A stretch of DNA of 64,000 bases from Spirosoma sp. (GCF_026391055.1 NZ_JAPLET010000026.1:744001-808000); one strand, 5' to 3'. Numbered from the stretch's first letter, positions 51,457 through 60,996 are shown. Notes: generated by a model from the letters alone, not told the origin. Translations and numbers: made by a program.

Positions 51457-53481
51457 ATGAATCGGCCTTTTGCTGCTAAATCTACTTCATTGTTACCCGA
51501 CGAAGAGGTCCTACTTTTACGTTCGTACGATCAATTACAAACAGCGCTTAGCATTGGCCTGATTGCTACCTGGTTTTGGGATCTTGGTACAGACAACGTA
51601 CTTGGCGACCCTAACCTTCTCCGCATGTTCGGCATCCGCGAAAGTGCCGAAATAACCAGCCTTCCCCTGCGTATATTTACCGACTCCATACACCCCGACG
51701 ACCGGTCCAGAGTACTCCAGCTGATCGATCAGGGCGTACAGTCCGGCCGTCCTTATGAAGCGGAATACCGCATTGTGGTAAATAACCAAACCCGTTGGGT
51801 ACTTGCCAGAGGTCGCTTAACCTATGCAGACAACCAACAACCGTTTGCCTTTTCGGGCGTACTGGTCGATGTAACAGACCGAAAAGAAGTTGAACTGCGT
51901 TCGCAGATTGCTGAAACGAGTTTCCGACTATCGGTCGAATCAGCTCGCATGGGAACCTGGGATTATAGCCCGCTTACCGGGACATTGATCTGGTCTGACC
52001 GGACAAAAGAACTATTTGGCCTGCCTCCAACGGCAACCATCGACTATACCGCTTTCCTGCAGGGGCTTCACCCGGACGATCGTGAGCGGACAGCTCAGAT
52101 GATTCAGGCCATATTACAACCCGGCAGCAGTGGTCGCTTCGACTGCGAATACCGTACCTTGGGCATTGAAGATGGCCAGTTACGCTGGATTCGTGCCAAT
52201 GGTCAGGTATTGTTCAACGAACAGGGTATTGCTAATCGGTTTATCGGTACGGTTATCGATATCACGGCTGATAAGGAAGCGGAATCTCTGCTGCAACGAC
52301 GCGTGGATGAGCAAACCCGTATTCTGGAGCAACAGGCACTTGAGCTACGAACAACCCTGGATGCGTCGCTTAACAGCATCATTGCCATGACGGCCATACG
52401 GGATGAAACGGAAACTATTGTTGACTTTATGATGAACACGGCTAACGAAGCCGTTATCAAGAGCAACTTCATGACACCCGATCAAATCATCGGCCGAAGG
52501 TTACTGGCCGTGTTTCCGGGCAATAAAGACAACGGGTTCTTCGACCTCTACGCACGGGTCGTCGAAACCGGCCAGGCCGAACAGAGCAGCCAATACTACC
52601 GCGACGAATTTGGTTTGGAAGGCTGGTTTGAGGTATCGGCCGTTAAGCAAGGAAGCAACGGGGTGGTTGTTACGTACAACAACATCACCGACCGCAAGCA
52701 GGCTGAACTGGCCGCCCAGCATCAAGAGCGGGAGTTGAAAGATGCCAACGTTGAACTACAGCGCTCCAACGAGAACCTGCAACAGTTTGCCCATATCGCT
52801 TCGCACGATTTACAGGAGCCGCTCCGGCGCATCCAGGCATTCAGCGATATTCTACAGAATCAATTTTTGGATAGTCTTTCTGATGGCGAACGCGACATGG
52901 TCAGACGAATTCAGAAGTCGGCGCAGCGAATGCAGATGCTCATTAAAGATTTGCTGCTTTATTCGCAGGTGAGTACCCAACGGGATTCTTTCACGATTGT
53001 CTCGCTGGATATCGTCCTCGAAGATGTGGTAACGGATCTTGAAATGACCATCGCCGAGAAAAACGCAACGGTCGACGTATCTCCCCTGCCATCGGTATAC
53101 GGAAGCGCGTCACGACTTCGTCAGCTTTTCCAGAACCTGATTACCAACGCGCTGAAATTTTGTCAGACAGGTGTTTCCCCGCTCATTCAGATACGGTACC
53201 GTACCGCCCAAACGAGTGAACTCCCCCCAGCTCTCCAGGACGATTCCCGACAGGTATTCTGGTTAATCACCGTAACAGACAATGGCATTGGGTTTGACGA
53301 ACGCTATAAAGACCGAATTTTCACCCCATTCCAACGACTGCACAAGACCTCCTATAGTGGAACCGGCATTGGCCTGGCCATTTCGCAGCGCGTGTCCGAA
53401 AGTCATGGCGGAGCTATCGACGTAACCAGTCAGGACGGCAAAGGGTCTACGTTTAAGGTTTTCTTACCCACTGTCAATTGA
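51457..53481 (+). CDS. PAS-domain hybrid-free sensor histidine kinase
   Basis: A 674-residue kinase with no membrane segments, so cytosolic. Three PAS domains lie at about residues 20-145, 150-285 and 295-420, with PAS-associated C-terminal motifs such as GVLVDVTDRKEVE and GTVIDITADKEAE. A coiled coil (QAELAAQHQERELKDANVELQ) leads to the HisKA domain with His450 in IASHDLQEPL. The ATPase domain has FQNLITNALKF, DNGIGFDERY and GTGIGLAIS. No receiver domain is fused and no regulator gene lies directly beside it. The adjacent bacteriophytochrome operon is on the opposite strand. Confidence 0.93.
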   Translation: MNRPFAAKSTSLLPDEEVLLLRSYDQLQTALSIGLIATWFWDLGTDNVLGDPNLLRMFGIRESAEITSLPLRIFTDSIHPDDRSRVLQLIDQGVQSGRPYEAEYRIVVNNQTRWVLARGRLTYADNQQPFAFSGVLVDVTDRKEVELRSQIAETSFRLSVESARMGTWDYSPLTGTLIWSDRTKELFGLPPTATIDYTAFLQGLHPDDRERTAQMIQAILQPGSSGRFDCEYRTLGIEDGQLRWIRANGQVLFNEQGIANRFIGTVIDITADKEAESLLQRRVDEQTRILEQQALELRTTLDASLNSIIAMTAIRDETETIVDFMMNTANEAVIKSNFMTPDQIIGRRLLAVFPGNKDNGFFDLYARVVETGQAEQSSQYYRDEFGLEGWFEVSAVKQGSNGVVVTYNNITDRKQAELAAQHQERELKDANVELQRSNENLQQFAHIASHDLQEPLRRIQAFSDILQNQFLDSLSDGERDMVRRIQKSAQRMQMLIKDLLLYSQVSTQRDSFTIVSLDIVLEDVVTDLEMTIAEKNATVDVSPLPSVYGSASRLRQLFQNLITNALKFCQTGVSPLIQIRYRTAQTSELPPALQDDSRQVFWLITVTDNGIGFDERYKDRIFTPFQRLHKTSYSGTGIGLAISQRVSESHGGAIDVTSQDGKGSTFKVFLPTVN

Positions 53482-53494
53482 GTGGTAGGCCAGT

Positions 53495-53523
53495 AAGTCT
53501 GCTATTTACTGATTAGCAGACTT
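53495..53523. terminator. Hairpin between convergent genes
   Basis: The 10-bp perfect arms AAGTCTGCTA (53495-53504) and TAGCAGACTT (53514-53523) have a 9-nt loop. The minus-strand stop (53506-53508) lies in the loop. It is probably a terminator for both the PAS kinase and the phytochrome operon. Confidence 0.65.
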
Positions 53524-54090
53524 GTTGACTTCATCGAAAATCGCCTGGTAGATAGTAAACGTCCGGCTAGCGGCAACCACTACTTCGTCGGCATGGAGGG
53601 CGCCGTTTACGGTCAGGAAATCACCGAAATCCCGCCAGTAGTTACCTGTTTCGGCCCCGTATCCTCCATAGAACCGGGCATATTCCATAATCGGCTGAAG
53701 GGTAGTATTCTTACGCAACAACCGGCCAATTACGCTGCCGCCCAGCATGGAGCCTTCGCCTACATAAGTCGCCCCCAGTAAGTCTGCCGTCGACCAGTCA
53801 GCGAATAAATCGGTCATGGATGCTGGCAGGGGTTCGCCCAGATACGTTAGATCGGCCACGAGCCAGGCCGTTTTTTTACGACGCTCGGGCTGGTAGGCGC
53901 CAAAAAAACTGGGGTGCCGATCAACAGCAGATTCCAGCGACTGGTGAAAGACAAAGTGAGTGCGCAACAGGTGTGTGTATTCTGGTACTGAAAGCGTACC
54001 GTTCTGCAAGGCTTCTGTATAAAAAAGTTGCTCCGTTTGCTCATGAGCCGGCCGAGTTTCGTGCCGTAAACGTTCTAGTAAAATACTCAT
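53506..54090 (-). CDS. bphO: Heme oxygenase (biliverdin-producing)
   Basis: A 194-residue helical enzyme that opens heme to biliverdin, the chromophore of bacteriophytochromes. The proximal histidine region is ETRPAHEQTEQ with His16, and the distal helix is YVGEGSMLGGSVIGRLL, with the conserved glycines over the heme. It is the last gene of a minus-strand operon after a bacteriophytochrome and a response regulator. Its ATG overlaps the regulator stop by 4 nt. The context makes chromophore supply its clear role. Confidence 0.93.
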   Translation of the reverse strand: MSILLERLRHETRPAHEQTEQLFYTEALQNGTLSVPEYTHLLRTHFVFHQSLESAVDRHPSFFGAYQPERRKKTAWLVADLTYLGEPLPASMTDLFADWSTADLLGATYVGEGSMLGGSVIGRLLRKNTTLQPIMEYARFYGGYGAETGNYWRDFGDFLTVNGALHADEVVVAASRTFTIYQAIFDEVNKSANQ

Positions 54091-54518
54091 TTATAATCTG
54101 TTCGAATATTATCCTCCAGCCAGAAATCACAAAGCTTTCCGAGCAGGTTACCGGTGGCGCGATAACTACCCGGCTTCACAACATACGCATTGATACCAGC
54201 CTGATATGCTGACTGTATATCTCGGGGATTATCAGATGTGCTAAATACAACGATGGGCAGAAACCGCGTCCGTTCAAACGAACGGGTTTGTTCAATTACA
54301 TCGATTCCGCTCAGCCCAATCAGGTTAATATCCAGTAAAACCAGTTTAGGCAAGCTAATTTTCTGCTGCTCGTATAGCCCCTTTCCAGTCAGGTAATCAA
54401 GTGCTTCTGAACCGGAATGCACCACTGTATACGTAATAGGTCTACTTAATTTCTCGATCAGCCGACAAAATATGTCTGCATCGTGCAGATTATCTTCAAC
54501 ATACAATACGTCTACCAT
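54087..54518 (-). CDS. Single-domain response regulator
   Basis: A 143-residue receiver-only protein from ATG 54518 (MVDVLYVEDN). The phosphorylated Asp is in LVLLDINLIG (residue 63), and the acidic pair is in VEDN. VFSTSDN and KPGSYRATG carry the Thr/Ser and Lys positions. There is no output domain, so it acts by protein contact or phosphotransfer. It sits 8 nt after the bacteriophytochrome stop and overlaps the heme oxygenase gene. It resembles the Rcp1-type partners of cyanobacterial and bacterial phytochromes. A TTG start 12 nt upstream is possible. Confidence 0.92.
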   Translation of the reverse strand: MVDVLYVEDNLHDADIFCRLIEKLSRPITYTVVHSGSEALDYLTGKGLYEQQKISLPKLVLLDINLIGLSGIDVIEQTRSFERTRFLPIVVFSTSDNPRDIQSAYQAGINAYVVKPGSYRATGNLLGKLCDFWLEDNIRTDYK

Positions 54519-54526
54519 GACTCTGT

Positions 54527-56767
54527 TCAATCAGCGGGTGTTATGGGAAAGGAAACATGGAATACGGTGCCCTGGTTCGGTTCGCTATGAAACCAGATTT
54601 TGCCCTGATGGCGATTGATAATTCGTTTCACGATAGCGAGCCCAACGCCGGAGCCTTCAAAGTTACGGGCGTTTTCCAGACGCTTGAACAAATCGAACAT
54701 CTTCCCCGCCTGCTTCATATCAAAACCGATGCCGTTATCTTCTACCGAATAAATAACCTCCCCATCCGTTTGGTGTCCCTTTACCCGAACAACGCCCTCA
54801 TGAGCGAGTTGCGTGTATTTGGCAGCATTGCTCAGCAAATTCGTAAACAACTGCAATGCCATAGTGGGGTCGGCTACAATAGGGGGCGTATCTCCAATTT
54901 CAATGCGTAATGACCGATCTTTTTCGGTAACCAGAATCTCTTCCCGAATTCCCTCCAGCACTTGTTTCATATTGATGGTCTGCGTGTCCAGTTCGGTACG
55001 CCCCATCCGCGAATAATACAGGATGTGGCGAATCAGTCGGCGCATTCGTTCCGTTGAGTCAATCACTTTCTGAAACAAGGCCTGAGCATCGGGCGTAAAA
55101 TCCTGCCCGTACTCTTCGAGCAGAATCTCGGCGTAGCAGCGAATGGACGACAGGGGCGTGCGCAGGTCGTGCGACACTGTATAGCTGAACGCATCGAGTT
55201 CATCATAAGCCAGTTGCAGGCGCTGGTTGAGCAGCCGTATCTCGTTGGCCTGGCGGGTCACGATCTGTAGAATATCCTCCCTCAGTTTCACCACAACCGA
55301 AATTTCAGCTTCAGTCCAGGGGCTGGATGTATTCCGGACAATTTCGGTCCAGGCTGCAAAGCTGGTGCGTGGACTGAGTCGGCGCATCCCGCCGTCCTCA
55401 ACGGTTACGGGTTTGTCCGGATTACCCGCCCAGGTAACCTGTTGAACCTGCTCAGGCTTGAACCATAAAAGATATTCGTTCAGCTCCCGCGACAGCACAA
55501 TGGCCAGCAACCCTGCCCCAACGGCTCTGAACTCTTCGGCGGGTGGGTACAAGGCCGGCAGTCGGTTCGTTTCCAGAAACGACTCGGTTGTGGCTGTCCC
55601 CATCCAGTCGGTCAGCGCTCGTATGGCCTTCTCATCGGGTGTTTGGCCAAGCCTATAAACTTTGTTGTTAAAGACCAGGGCGGCACCGGTGGCATCGGTA
55701 ACATCGAGAGCCGTTACGGGAAGTTTGGTGAGAGCCCGAACTACATCATCACTAATCAGCAGCTGCTCATGCAGTTGCTGACCTGTCTGCTGGTATTGCA
55801 GCAGATTTGTCTGGTCTTCTTTATCCTTCCGAAACTCCAGGGCGGCCGATAACAACTGGCTGACGAATTTGGCAGCCTGACGGGCGGTAAAATCAGAAAA
55901 ATGGGGTGTACTGTTATGGCAGGAAATGAGCCCCCATAACTTTCCCCGATACAACAGGGAAATACTCATGGATGCCTGCACACCCATGTTTTTCAGATAC
56001 TGGATATGCACCGGCGATACAGCCCGCAGTACGGAATGCGTTAAGTCGAGTGGTTCATCGGCGGGCCAGCCGGGTGCCGACAGGATAGGCGATGGCACAC
56101 TGCTTACGTCGGCGATGAGTCGCACCAGATTGATAGTATATAATTCACGGGCCTGACGCGGAATGTCGGATGCGGGGTAATGTAAGCCCAGAAACGACTC
56201 CAGATGCTCGTCTTTTTCCTCAGCTACAACCCGCCCGTGCCAGTCTTCATTGAATTGATAGACCATGACCCGATCAAAACCGATTATGGTTTTAACTCGC
56301 CGGGCGGTATTTTGCAGCAGTTCAGCCAGCGTCCGGCTCGATTGCACTTCGGTTAAAGCCTGCGAAATAAGCTGCTGATTAATTAACGTATTCCGATCAT
56401 CGCCCACCGGCTCCCACTCAAGCAAAACAAGATGCTGGTGCTGGTGCATGATCAGATTCCAGCTCTTCCCATTCACTGTCATCCGGTGCGGATTCAGCGA
56501 TTCCCATGACTCATTTCGGCGAGTGACATTCAGGAGTTCGATTAGCGAATTGACAGGCAGGTCGGTAGCCGTGAGCAATGTATCAATGGACTGCCCCAAT
56601 AGTCTGGCAGCGGGTATCCCTGCTAAATCACTAATATTCTCGCTGGTATGAACAATGGAGTACGTGTCGGGCTGAATGGCGATCAGGTAACCGTGTGACT
56701 GAATATGACCGAGAATATGAATAGGCTCCCGATCGCAATTTGTCAGATCAAAACTTTCTGGAATCAT
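54527..56767 (-). CDS. bphP: Bacteriophytochrome sensor histidine kinase
   Basis: A 746-residue red/far-red photoreceptor kinase. It has the PAS-GAF-PHY photosensory module: biliverdin-attaching Cys11 in LTNCDREPIHI; the GAF domain with PASDIPRQAR (Asp201), His254 and His284 in ISCHN; and the PHY tongue motif PRTSF at 466-470. The kinase part has His533 in TVSHDLRTPL and the ATPase motifs DNGIGFDM and GSGVGLAIV. All chromophore-pocket residues I can check are present, so it should bind biliverdin. It heads an operon with a receiver protein and heme oxygenase. Confidence 0.95.
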   Translation of the reverse strand: MIPESFDLTNCDREPIHILGHIQSHGYLIAIQPDTYSIVHTSENISDLAGIPAARLLGQSIDTLLTATDLPVNSLIELLNVTRRNESWESLNPHRMTVNGKSWNLIMHQHQHLVLLEWEPVGDDRNTLINQQLISQALTEVQSSRTLAELLQNTARRVKTIIGFDRVMVYQFNEDWHGRVVAEEKDEHLESFLGLHYPASDIPRQARELYTINLVRLIADVSSVPSPILSAPGWPADEPLDLTHSVLRAVSPVHIQYLKNMGVQASMSISLLYRGKLWGLISCHNSTPHFSDFTARQAAKFVSQLLSAALEFRKDKEDQTNLLQYQQTGQQLHEQLLISDDVVRALTKLPVTALDVTDATGAALVFNNKVYRLGQTPDEKAIRALTDWMGTATTESFLETNRLPALYPPAEEFRAVGAGLLAIVLSRELNEYLLWFKPEQVQQVTWAGNPDKPVTVEDGGMRRLSPRTSFAAWTEIVRNTSSPWTEAEISVVVKLREDILQIVTRQANEIRLLNQRLQLAYDELDAFSYTVSHDLRTPLSSIRCYAEILLEEYGQDFTPDAQALFQKVIDSTERMRRLIRHILYYSRMGRTELDTQTINMKQVLEGIREEILVTEKDRSLRIEIGDTPPIVADPTMALQLFTNLLSNAAKYTQLAHEGVVRVKGHQTDGEVIYSVEDNGIGFDMKQAGKMFDLFKRLENARNFEGSGVGLAIVKRIINRHQGKIWFHSEPNQGTVFHVSFPITPAD

Positions 56768-56982
56768 TGACTAACAGTCTATGCTAAAGCAACGTAATCG
56801 CCAAGACTGCAAACGAAAACGAGACACTGGTCTTTCATAACTAGCCTACTGCAATATAAGCATACTATACCAATCGTTGTAGTAAACTTATTGACTGAAC
56901 AGCCTATTTGCCGAGGAGAACGAGCGAAAAACCAGTAAATGCCTGGTATTGATTACATTTAATAACCACAATCCCAACGGCT

Positions 56983-58170
56983 ATGTTTCTTCGCAGTTTC
57001 AGCTTTCTTTTCCTTTTATCGCTTTGTGCATCAGCCCAGAAGCTAGTACCGCCTGTACTGCACCAGAACCCGGCGGGGGAGCTACAGACGTATCGGGAAA
57101 ACCTGACCGCCCTTCGAAAGGACCATACGAGCCAACGGGAGTTACCTGATCTGAAATTCTTTCTGTTCGGGATGGGAAATCGACTTAAACTCATCTACCG
57201 CAACGGTCGGCTACTAAACGCCCTGACGGGCAACATTGAAGAACAGTGGAAAGTGAAAGAAGAACTAATTGTACCATCGTCCTATCTGGTTCACCTGGTT
57301 CTGGCGGATGGACAGATTGTGCAGATTCTGGAGAATGAAACGGGTGTCTGGCTGCTGCAACCTACCAAACGGCCCCGGCTCATTCCAGGCACTCGCAGCC
57401 GGTTGAACCTCCCCCAGTTTGCTGATAAACGCTTTGGGCCGGTGCTCCGGGTACTGCATCAGGAACTCTTGATCAACATTATTCATGGCCGTCCGGCCCC
57501 TAATTTCCTGGTTTATCCAAAGCCCCGGTACCGCGATGCGGCAATTATGAGTATGGCCCTGCGCGAAACAACCAACTTAGCCTTGATACAGGACTGGATT
57601 ATGGCAATTCGCGATCCATTCGATCGAAACAATCAGGGTATTGCCGAAGCTGATAACTTGGGAGAGGTGCTCTTTTTGGTGTCGCTGGTGTCCGGCAAAA
57701 CCCATCCGGTAGTACAAATGGTGCTGGACTCGGCGGACCGATTCAGGAAAGAAAACTATATACTTGGCCAGACCGACTCTGACGAACACCCTGTATATCA
57801 GACCAAATGGCTTAAATACGGACTTAAATTACTAAATCTGCCCGATGCTTATGTCATACCTAAACAGTACGACAGTTACTCGTCGCTGTTCTGGTGGGGA
57901 TACACGAACGAGCATGTTGCCGGAAAAAAGTTTGATGAGGGTTCGCGTACCAATCGCCCCTATATGGTCTGGGCAGAAGACCATTTTTATCAGGAAAAGC
58001 GAGGTATGCTCGGCAACCTGGACTACCCGTTGAGTTGGGAGCAGAAGTCCGGCAACGCCCATTATCCGGCTATGACGGTGCTGGATAAAGACCTGGTTAA
58101 GCAGAAACTGGCCTTCCCGCACAGCTGGCACGCAGCCGAGATGTTTTTGCTGCTGTATAAAATGAATTGA
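56983..58170 (+). CDS. Hypothetical secreted protein, 395 residues
   Basis: I do not recognise a named family. A signal peptide (RSFSFLFLLSLCASAQ) precedes a basic, aromatic-rich body. The N-terminal half has short beta-like repeats (NRLKLIYRNGRLLN, HLVLADGQIVQIL). The second half has paired helices (YRDAAIMSMALRETTNLALIQDWI, DNLGEVLFLVSLV) and conserved-looking Trp, His and Asp residues (FWWGYTNEHVAG, WAEDHFYQEKRG), reminiscent of an alpha/alpha-toroid enzyme. The last codons form part of a 74-bp inverted repeat shared with the convergent gene. An enzyme acting on a polysaccharide is one possibility. Confidence 0.7.
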   Translation: MFLRSFSFLFLLSLCASAQKLVPPVLHQNPAGELQTYRENLTALRKDHTSQRELPDLKFFLFGMGNRLKLIYRNGRLLNALTGNIEEQWKVKEELIVPSSYLVHLVLADGQIVQILENETGVWLLQPTKRPRLIPGTRSRLNLPQFADKRFGPVLRVLHQELLINIIHGRPAPNFLVYPKPRYRDAAIMSMALRETTNLALIQDWIMAIRDPFDRNNQGIAEADNLGEVLFLVSLVSGKTHPVVQMVLDSADRFRKENYILGQTDSDEHPVYQTKWLKYGLKLLNLPDAYVIPKQYDSYSSLFWWGYTNEHVAGKKFDEGSRTNRPYMVWAEDHFYQEKRGMLGNLDYPLSWEQKSGNAHYPAMTVLDKDLVKQKLAFPHSWHAAEMFLLLYKMN

Positions 58171-58231
58171 GGGATGGTATGTACCTACAGGCTGAAGCCT
58201 GTAGGTACATACCATCCCTCAATTCATTTTA
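58158..58231. terminator. 74-bp perfect inverted repeat spanning both stop codons of convergent genes
   Basis: The left arm 58158-58193 and right arm 58196-58231 are 36 bp each and match perfectly around a 2-nt centre. The arms begin TAAAATGAATTGAGGGATGG when read from either outside end. The plus-strand stop (58168-58170) and last residues of the unknown protein lie in the left arm, and the minus-strand stop (58229-58231) closes the right arm. It is a bidirectional terminator candidate of unusual length. Confidence 0.8.
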
Positions 58232-58903
58232 CCGCGACCCACCAATGGTAAGGCCTGCCTTAACACTGAAGTATGAATTTTTAGCCGTCAAGGTTAATCG
58301 ATTGGCAGCATTCGTTACACTAAGATCACTTACCAGGTTGTAGGTGCCTTCTATATTCAGTATGCCGTACTTAATGCCTATGCGCCCCAGGCCACCGAAG
58401 TTAACTGCTGCTGGCAGCGGATACGAAACGACAGAGCTACTCCCCTGAATCTGATTCGTTTGTAGGCTTTCGGCGGTGTAATAGCCACCAACCCCTACCC
58501 CAACATAGGGCCGAATATCTCCGGCGATCTTAACCACGTAATTAGCCGTTGCTACAGCCGATAGCATGGATTTAACCTTACTGTCTTTATAAATATCACC
58601 GTCCAGTGCCTCAGAACGCCTGATAAAAGCCTGCTCTACCCGTACGCCAACTTCCAAATTCCGGCTCAGTTCATACTGAGGCTCCACACTGTAAACAAAG
58701 CCGGGCTTAACAAAGCTGTTTGTACCCGCCTTATCCACAGGTGACGCAAAGCCCACGCCCAGATTTACCTTAAATGGTTTCTCTATCTTCGACGACTTAA
58801 CAGGCTTGGCCGGTGTACCAGTGATAGCAGTATCGGATGCCACCGTTTGGCCCTTTACGGCAAAAGAAACCACAACGAACAGGGTAACGAAAAACTTACG
58901 CAT
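58229..58903 (-). CDS. Outer-membrane beta-barrel protein (porin-like)
   Basis: A 224-residue protein with a signal peptide (FFVTLFVVVSFAVKGQ). The rest fits an eight-stranded barrel of the OmpW/opacity type: FKVNLGVGFASPVDKAG, VYSVEPQYELSRNLEVGVRVEQAF, AVATANYVVKIAGDIRPYVGVGVGGYY, and a C-terminal SYFSVKAGLTIGGSR. It probably sits in the outer membrane. The function is unknown. It converges with the unknown secreted protein through a shared inverted repeat. Confidence 0.8.
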   Translation of the reverse strand: MRKFFVTLFVVVSFAVKGQTVASDTAITGTPAKPVKSSKIEKPFKVNLGVGFASPVDKAGTNSFVKPGFVYSVEPQYELSRNLEVGVRVEQAFIRRSEALDGDIYKDSKVKSMLSAVATANYVVKIAGDIRPYVGVGVGGYYTAESLQTNQIQGSSSVVSYPLPAAVNFGGLGRIGIKYGILNIEGTYNLVSDLSVTNAANRLTLTAKNSYFSVKAGLTIGGSR

Positions 58904-59235
58904 AAAAAGTTGAGAATTGTGTACTTGATTTTAAACTGGTTTGACTGACATTGACCCCAAAAAGAACCCTTTGGTTCGCAAAGCTGCCTTTATTTTAGTA
59001 TTTACGCATCAGGCAGCTTATTTCGTTGGCCAACGATTGCCAACGCCGGTATATAGCCTATACAAGTAAAGCGTTATTTACGTTGCAGTGAATCGTCATT
59101 CATCCGTCAAAATAATACCTGCTCCTTTTTCCAGATTGCTGTATTAGACTGAAAATATGGTTTTTACAGCCTTGCTTCACACGATTGCGTCAAACTCACT
59201 ATCTTAGGGCTTACCGATCAAACCCCGCCGTATTC
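58904..59235. other. Divergent intergenic region, 332 nt
   Basis: No convincing open frame lies here. It separates the divergent barrel and DUF885 genes. It contains perfect inverted repeats AAGCTGCCT (58981-58989) with AGGCAGCTT (59011-59019), then GTTGGC (59025-59030) with GCCAAC (59039-59044). A TATCTTAG box near 59201 is one mismatch from TAnnTTTG and could serve the DUF885 gene. Confidence 0.5.
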
Positions 59236-60996
59236 ATGCCCCTTTCCATTCGCCAATGCGCTGGTCTCAGCCTGGCCTTTATCTGCTTACACCTATCGCT
59301 CAGGGCACAAACGCCGTCGGAGCAACTTCGTCAGGTCATTGACAGCACCTGGGCTTTTGATCTGAGAGAACACCCATTGACGGCCGTATTTGCAGGAAAA
59401 AGGACACAGATCGAAAGCCTGGGCGATTACACCGAAGCAGCCATGGCCCGACAGGCCGCTTTTTACCGGAATCAGTTAGCCAAACTCAACGCCATTCCCG
59501 CAACGTCCCTCTCGGGACCAGAGCGCGTCAATGCCGAATTGCTCCGGTACACCTTGGAAGATGATGTGGAGCAGTATGACCTGAAAGGCTACCTGAATCC
59601 CTTTACGTCCGACTCCGGTCCCCATACCTCTTTACCATTTATTCCCAACTACCTCACTTTTCGCACGGTAGCCGATTACGAGAGCTATATCAAATTACTC
59701 AATAGCTTCCCAACCTTCCTTGGCGAGGTTGTTACGCTCCTGCGCGAAGGGGTACGCACCGGTATGACGGCCCCAAAAGTTACACTGAAAGGTTACGAAA
59801 TAACCTACCGAAACCACATTGTTACGGACCCCACCCGGAGTGTTTTTTACGAACCGTTCCTGCACTTACCCGCGTCGATTGGCCCCGATGAACAGGATCG
59901 TTTACAGCAGGCGGGCAAGAAAGCCGTTCTGGACGGAGCCGTCAGAGGATTCAGGGAATTTGGTGCGTTTATGGATGTCGTGTATCTGCCGGGTGCCCGA
60001 ACAACACTTGCCGCCAGTGAGCTGCCCAACGGTATGGCCTTTTATCAGCAGCGTGTTCGCCATTTTACGACCCTCGACCTATCGGCCGATGCCATTCACC
60101 AGTTAGGTTTGCAGGAGGTAGCCAGGATTCAGGCGGAGATGCAGGTACTCATTACAAAAACCGGATTTAAAGGTTCGTTTCAGGAGTTTCTGAAGTTTCT
60201 GCGTTCCGACCCTCAGTTCTACGCCAAAACGCCCGTTCAGTTGCTTAAAGAGGCTAGTTACATTGCCAAACAAGCCGACGATAAGCTTCCTGCGTTTTTT
60301 GGCAAACTCCCCCGGCAACCGTATGGCGTTGCTCCTGTTCCCGACGCTCTGGCGCCTAAGTACACCAGCGGCCGATACGTGGGGGCGCCCATCAGTAGTA
60401 AAACACCGGGGTACTACTGGGTCAATACGTACAATCTGGCGAGTCGGCCGTTGTACACACTGGAAGCACTGACCCTGCACGAAGCCGTACCGGGCCATCA
60501 CCTGCAATCGGCCCTATCGCAGGAGTTAACCGGTCTGCCCGACTTCCGGAAACGCCTTTACGTCGATTCGTTCGGCGAGGGCTGGGGCCTGTACTGCGAA
60601 TGGCTGGGTAAAGAAATGGGCTTCTACAAAGATCCGTACAGCGATTTTGGGCGACTCACCTTCGAAATGTGGCGGGCCTGCCGGTTGGTAGTCGACACGG
60701 GCATCCATACAAAAGGCTGGACCCGGCAGCAGGTGATCGACTATTTATCATCCCATACGGCCCTGTCCATTCACGACTGCACCACCGAAACAGACCGCTA
60801 CATCTCCTGGCCCGGTCAGGCTCTGGCGTATAAAATAGGCGAGTTAAAAATCAAGGAACTACGCCAGAAGACGCAAAAGGCGCTTGATAATAAGTTTGAT
60901 ATACGCGTTTTTCACGACCTCATTCTAAGCCAGGGCACCGTCACCATGCCGATCCTCGAACGCATTGTCGATGAATACATTAAGACCGCCCGATAG
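59236..60996 (+). CDS. DUF885 family metallopeptidase-like protein
   Basis: A 586-residue exported protein with a signal peptide (LSLAFICLHLSLRAQ) from ATG 59236. The catalytic motif HEAVPGHHLQSAL matches HExxH plus a further His, with SFGEGWGLYCEWLG providing the third ligand Glu. GRLTFEMWRACRLVVDTGIH and YISWPGQALAYKIGELKI follow. DUF885 proteins are predicted zinc peptidases common in Bacteroidota and Proteobacteria. Their substrate is not established. A TTG start at 59185 would put residues before the signal and is rejected. Confidence 0.9.
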   Translation: MPLSIRQCAGLSLAFICLHLSLRAQTPSEQLRQVIDSTWAFDLREHPLTAVFAGKRTQIESLGDYTEAAMARQAAFYRNQLAKLNAIPATSLSGPERVNAELLRYTLEDDVEQYDLKGYLNPFTSDSGPHTSLPFIPNYLTFRTVADYESYIKLLNSFPTFLGEVVTLLREGVRTGMTAPKVTLKGYEITYRNHIVTDPTRSVFYEPFLHLPASIGPDEQDRLQQAGKKAVLDGAVRGFREFGAFMDVVYLPGARTTLAASELPNGMAFYQQRVRHFTTLDLSADAIHQLGLQEVARIQAEMQVLITKTGFKGSFQEFLKFLRSDPQFYAKTPVQLLKEASYIAKQADDKLPAFFGKLPRQPYGVAPVPDALAPKYTSGRYVGAPISSKTPGYYWVNTYNLASRPLYTLEALTLHEAVPGHHLQSALSQELTGLPDFRKRLYVDSFGEGWGLYCEWLGKEMGFYKDPYSDFGRLTFEMWRACRLVVDTGIHTKGWTRQQVIDYLSSHTALSIHDCTTETDRYISWPGQALAYKIGELKIKELRQKTQKALDNKFDIRVFHDLILSQGTVTMPILERIVDEYIKTAR

